In this document: positions 5,506 to 5,864 of the stretch, piece after piece | Numbering within the stretch: position 1 is the stretch's first letter | Layout of the letters: each line of letters opens with the position of its first letter | Source of the DNA: CAZPMT01 sp964587655 | Lineage (GTDB): Bacteria; Hydrogenedentota; Hydrogenedentia; Hydrogenedentales; SLHB01 | Direction of reading: 5' to 3' | Assembly (NCBI GenBank): GCA_964587655.1 | Contig: CAZPMT010000195.1 | Span: forward strand, 1 to 5,864 | Length of the DNA: 5,864 nt | Position numbers and translations under genes: made by a program | Notes under the pieces: model-generated | Seen by the model: only the letters and a program-made list of their open reading frames with translations | Databases searched by the model: none | Told to the model about the DNA's origin: nothing

Positions 5506-5864
5506 TCATGATTCCCGCTCCTTGACCTCAAAGGTGTTCTTGTCCGTTCGGATGAAACGGTCGCCGCGTATTACCTTCTTTGTTAGCGAAGACACAAGGC
5601 TTTCACGATCCACCGCAACCTCGAAGGACTTCTCAATCCGTTCCAAGAGTTCTGTCATGTGAAGGGGCTTTCGAGCCTTGATAAGTACGTCATATGCCAT
5701 GTCCACCTGTGAAACATGTTTCTTGCAACGCGGGGGCGGCGGCTCCAGTCCCGTCTTTCTCAAACGTCGCACGGCCCGCAGTTGCGCATCCAGGCATTCT
5801 TCGACCGCTTCTAGCCCGGACTTCTCACACCTACGGTAAGCGATGTCGTGTTGCCTCGTTTGGG
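5506..5864 (-). CDS. HARE-HTH domain protein, N-terminus beyond the window (partial)
   Basis: The frame stays open to the right edge, so only the last 118 residues are visible. The visible part starts with a charged, helical, Cys-containing region (about 1-40, including RRCEKSGLEAVEECLDAQL), then a proline run (PPPP) and a basic KK. The final 60 or so residues (about 52-114) resemble the HARE-HTH winged-helix domain: AYDVLIKARKPLHMTELL, then ESLVSSLTKKVIRGDRFIRT, ending in NTFEVKE. In other proteins this domain is linked to DNA binding or to recognition of DNA state in restriction, transcription and chromatin factors. What this protein binds is unknown. A GTG at 5772 is a possible internal start but has no ribosome site, and the frame continues upstream of it without a stop, so a start outside the window is more likely. 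The perfect hairpin at 5447-5499 follows its stop closely. Confidence 0.7.
   Translation of the reverse strand, partial: QTRQHDIAYRRCEKSGLEAVEECLDAQLRAVRRLRKTGLEPPPPRCKKHVSQVDMAYDVLIKARKPLHMTELLERIEKSFEVAVDRESLVSSLTKKVIRGDRFIRTDKNTFEVKERES

Noticed and set aside
5075..5662. 195-residue open frame on the plus strand
   Set aside because: It is antisense to the start of the pseudopilin gene and part of the HARE-HTH gene and runs through the perfect hairpin. The product has no recognisable domain.
1..5864. CRISPR array, tRNA, rRNA or insertion sequence
   Set aside because: I saw no regularly spaced repeats, cloverleaf with conserved tRNA positions, rRNA motifs or transposase.

Overview
The window is GC-rich, gene-dense bacterial DNA with five protein-coding genes, the last cut by the right edge. 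I infer an environmental Gram-negative bacterium of the Planctomycetota/Hydrogenedentota kind. The reasons are a class III pseudopilin with an H-Xn-DG tail, a large secreted glycosidase-like protein with a CBM9-like tail, a DUF4349 membrane protein and a HARE-HTH protein. That placement rests on family style, not on any marker gene.

Layout, left to right. Bases 1-315 hold no convincing gene, only a weak promoter candidate. 316-1302 (+) encodes a DUF4349 protein anchored at both ends. 1438-1728 and 1725-2063 (+) are an MNT/HepT toxin-antitoxin pair with a 4-base ATGA overlap. They sit behind an almost perfect sigma-70 promoter (TTGACA, 17 bases, TAGAAT) and a small inverted/direct repeat just before the ribosome binding site. 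2239-4233 (+) encodes a secreted TIM-barrel glycoside-hydrolase-like protein with its own strong promoter (TTGACA, 17 bases, CATAAT). 4402-5301 (-) encodes a type II secretion-like pseudopilin that converges on the hydrolase gene. 5506-5864 (-) is the C-terminal part of a HARE-HTH protein.

Two non-coding structures stand out. One is a 61-base imperfect inverted repeat (26-base arms, 21 of 26 complementary, 9-base loop) in the convergent gap at 4273-4333. The other is a perfect 53-base hairpin (25-bp arms, 3-base loop) at 5447-5499, six bases past the stop codon of the HARE-HTH gene. Neither is followed by a T-run, so they look more like REP-type palindromes or RNA-processing/stabilising structures than simple intrinsic terminators.

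The genes do not form one pathway. The toxin-antitoxin pair is a self-contained two-gene operon. The hydrolase and pseudopilin both act in or beyond the cell envelope but are transcribed separately. I found no CRISPR array, tRNA, rRNA, transposase or other clear mobile element, and no convincing evidence of a wholly new system. The palindromes and the hydrolase active-site variant are the best leads.
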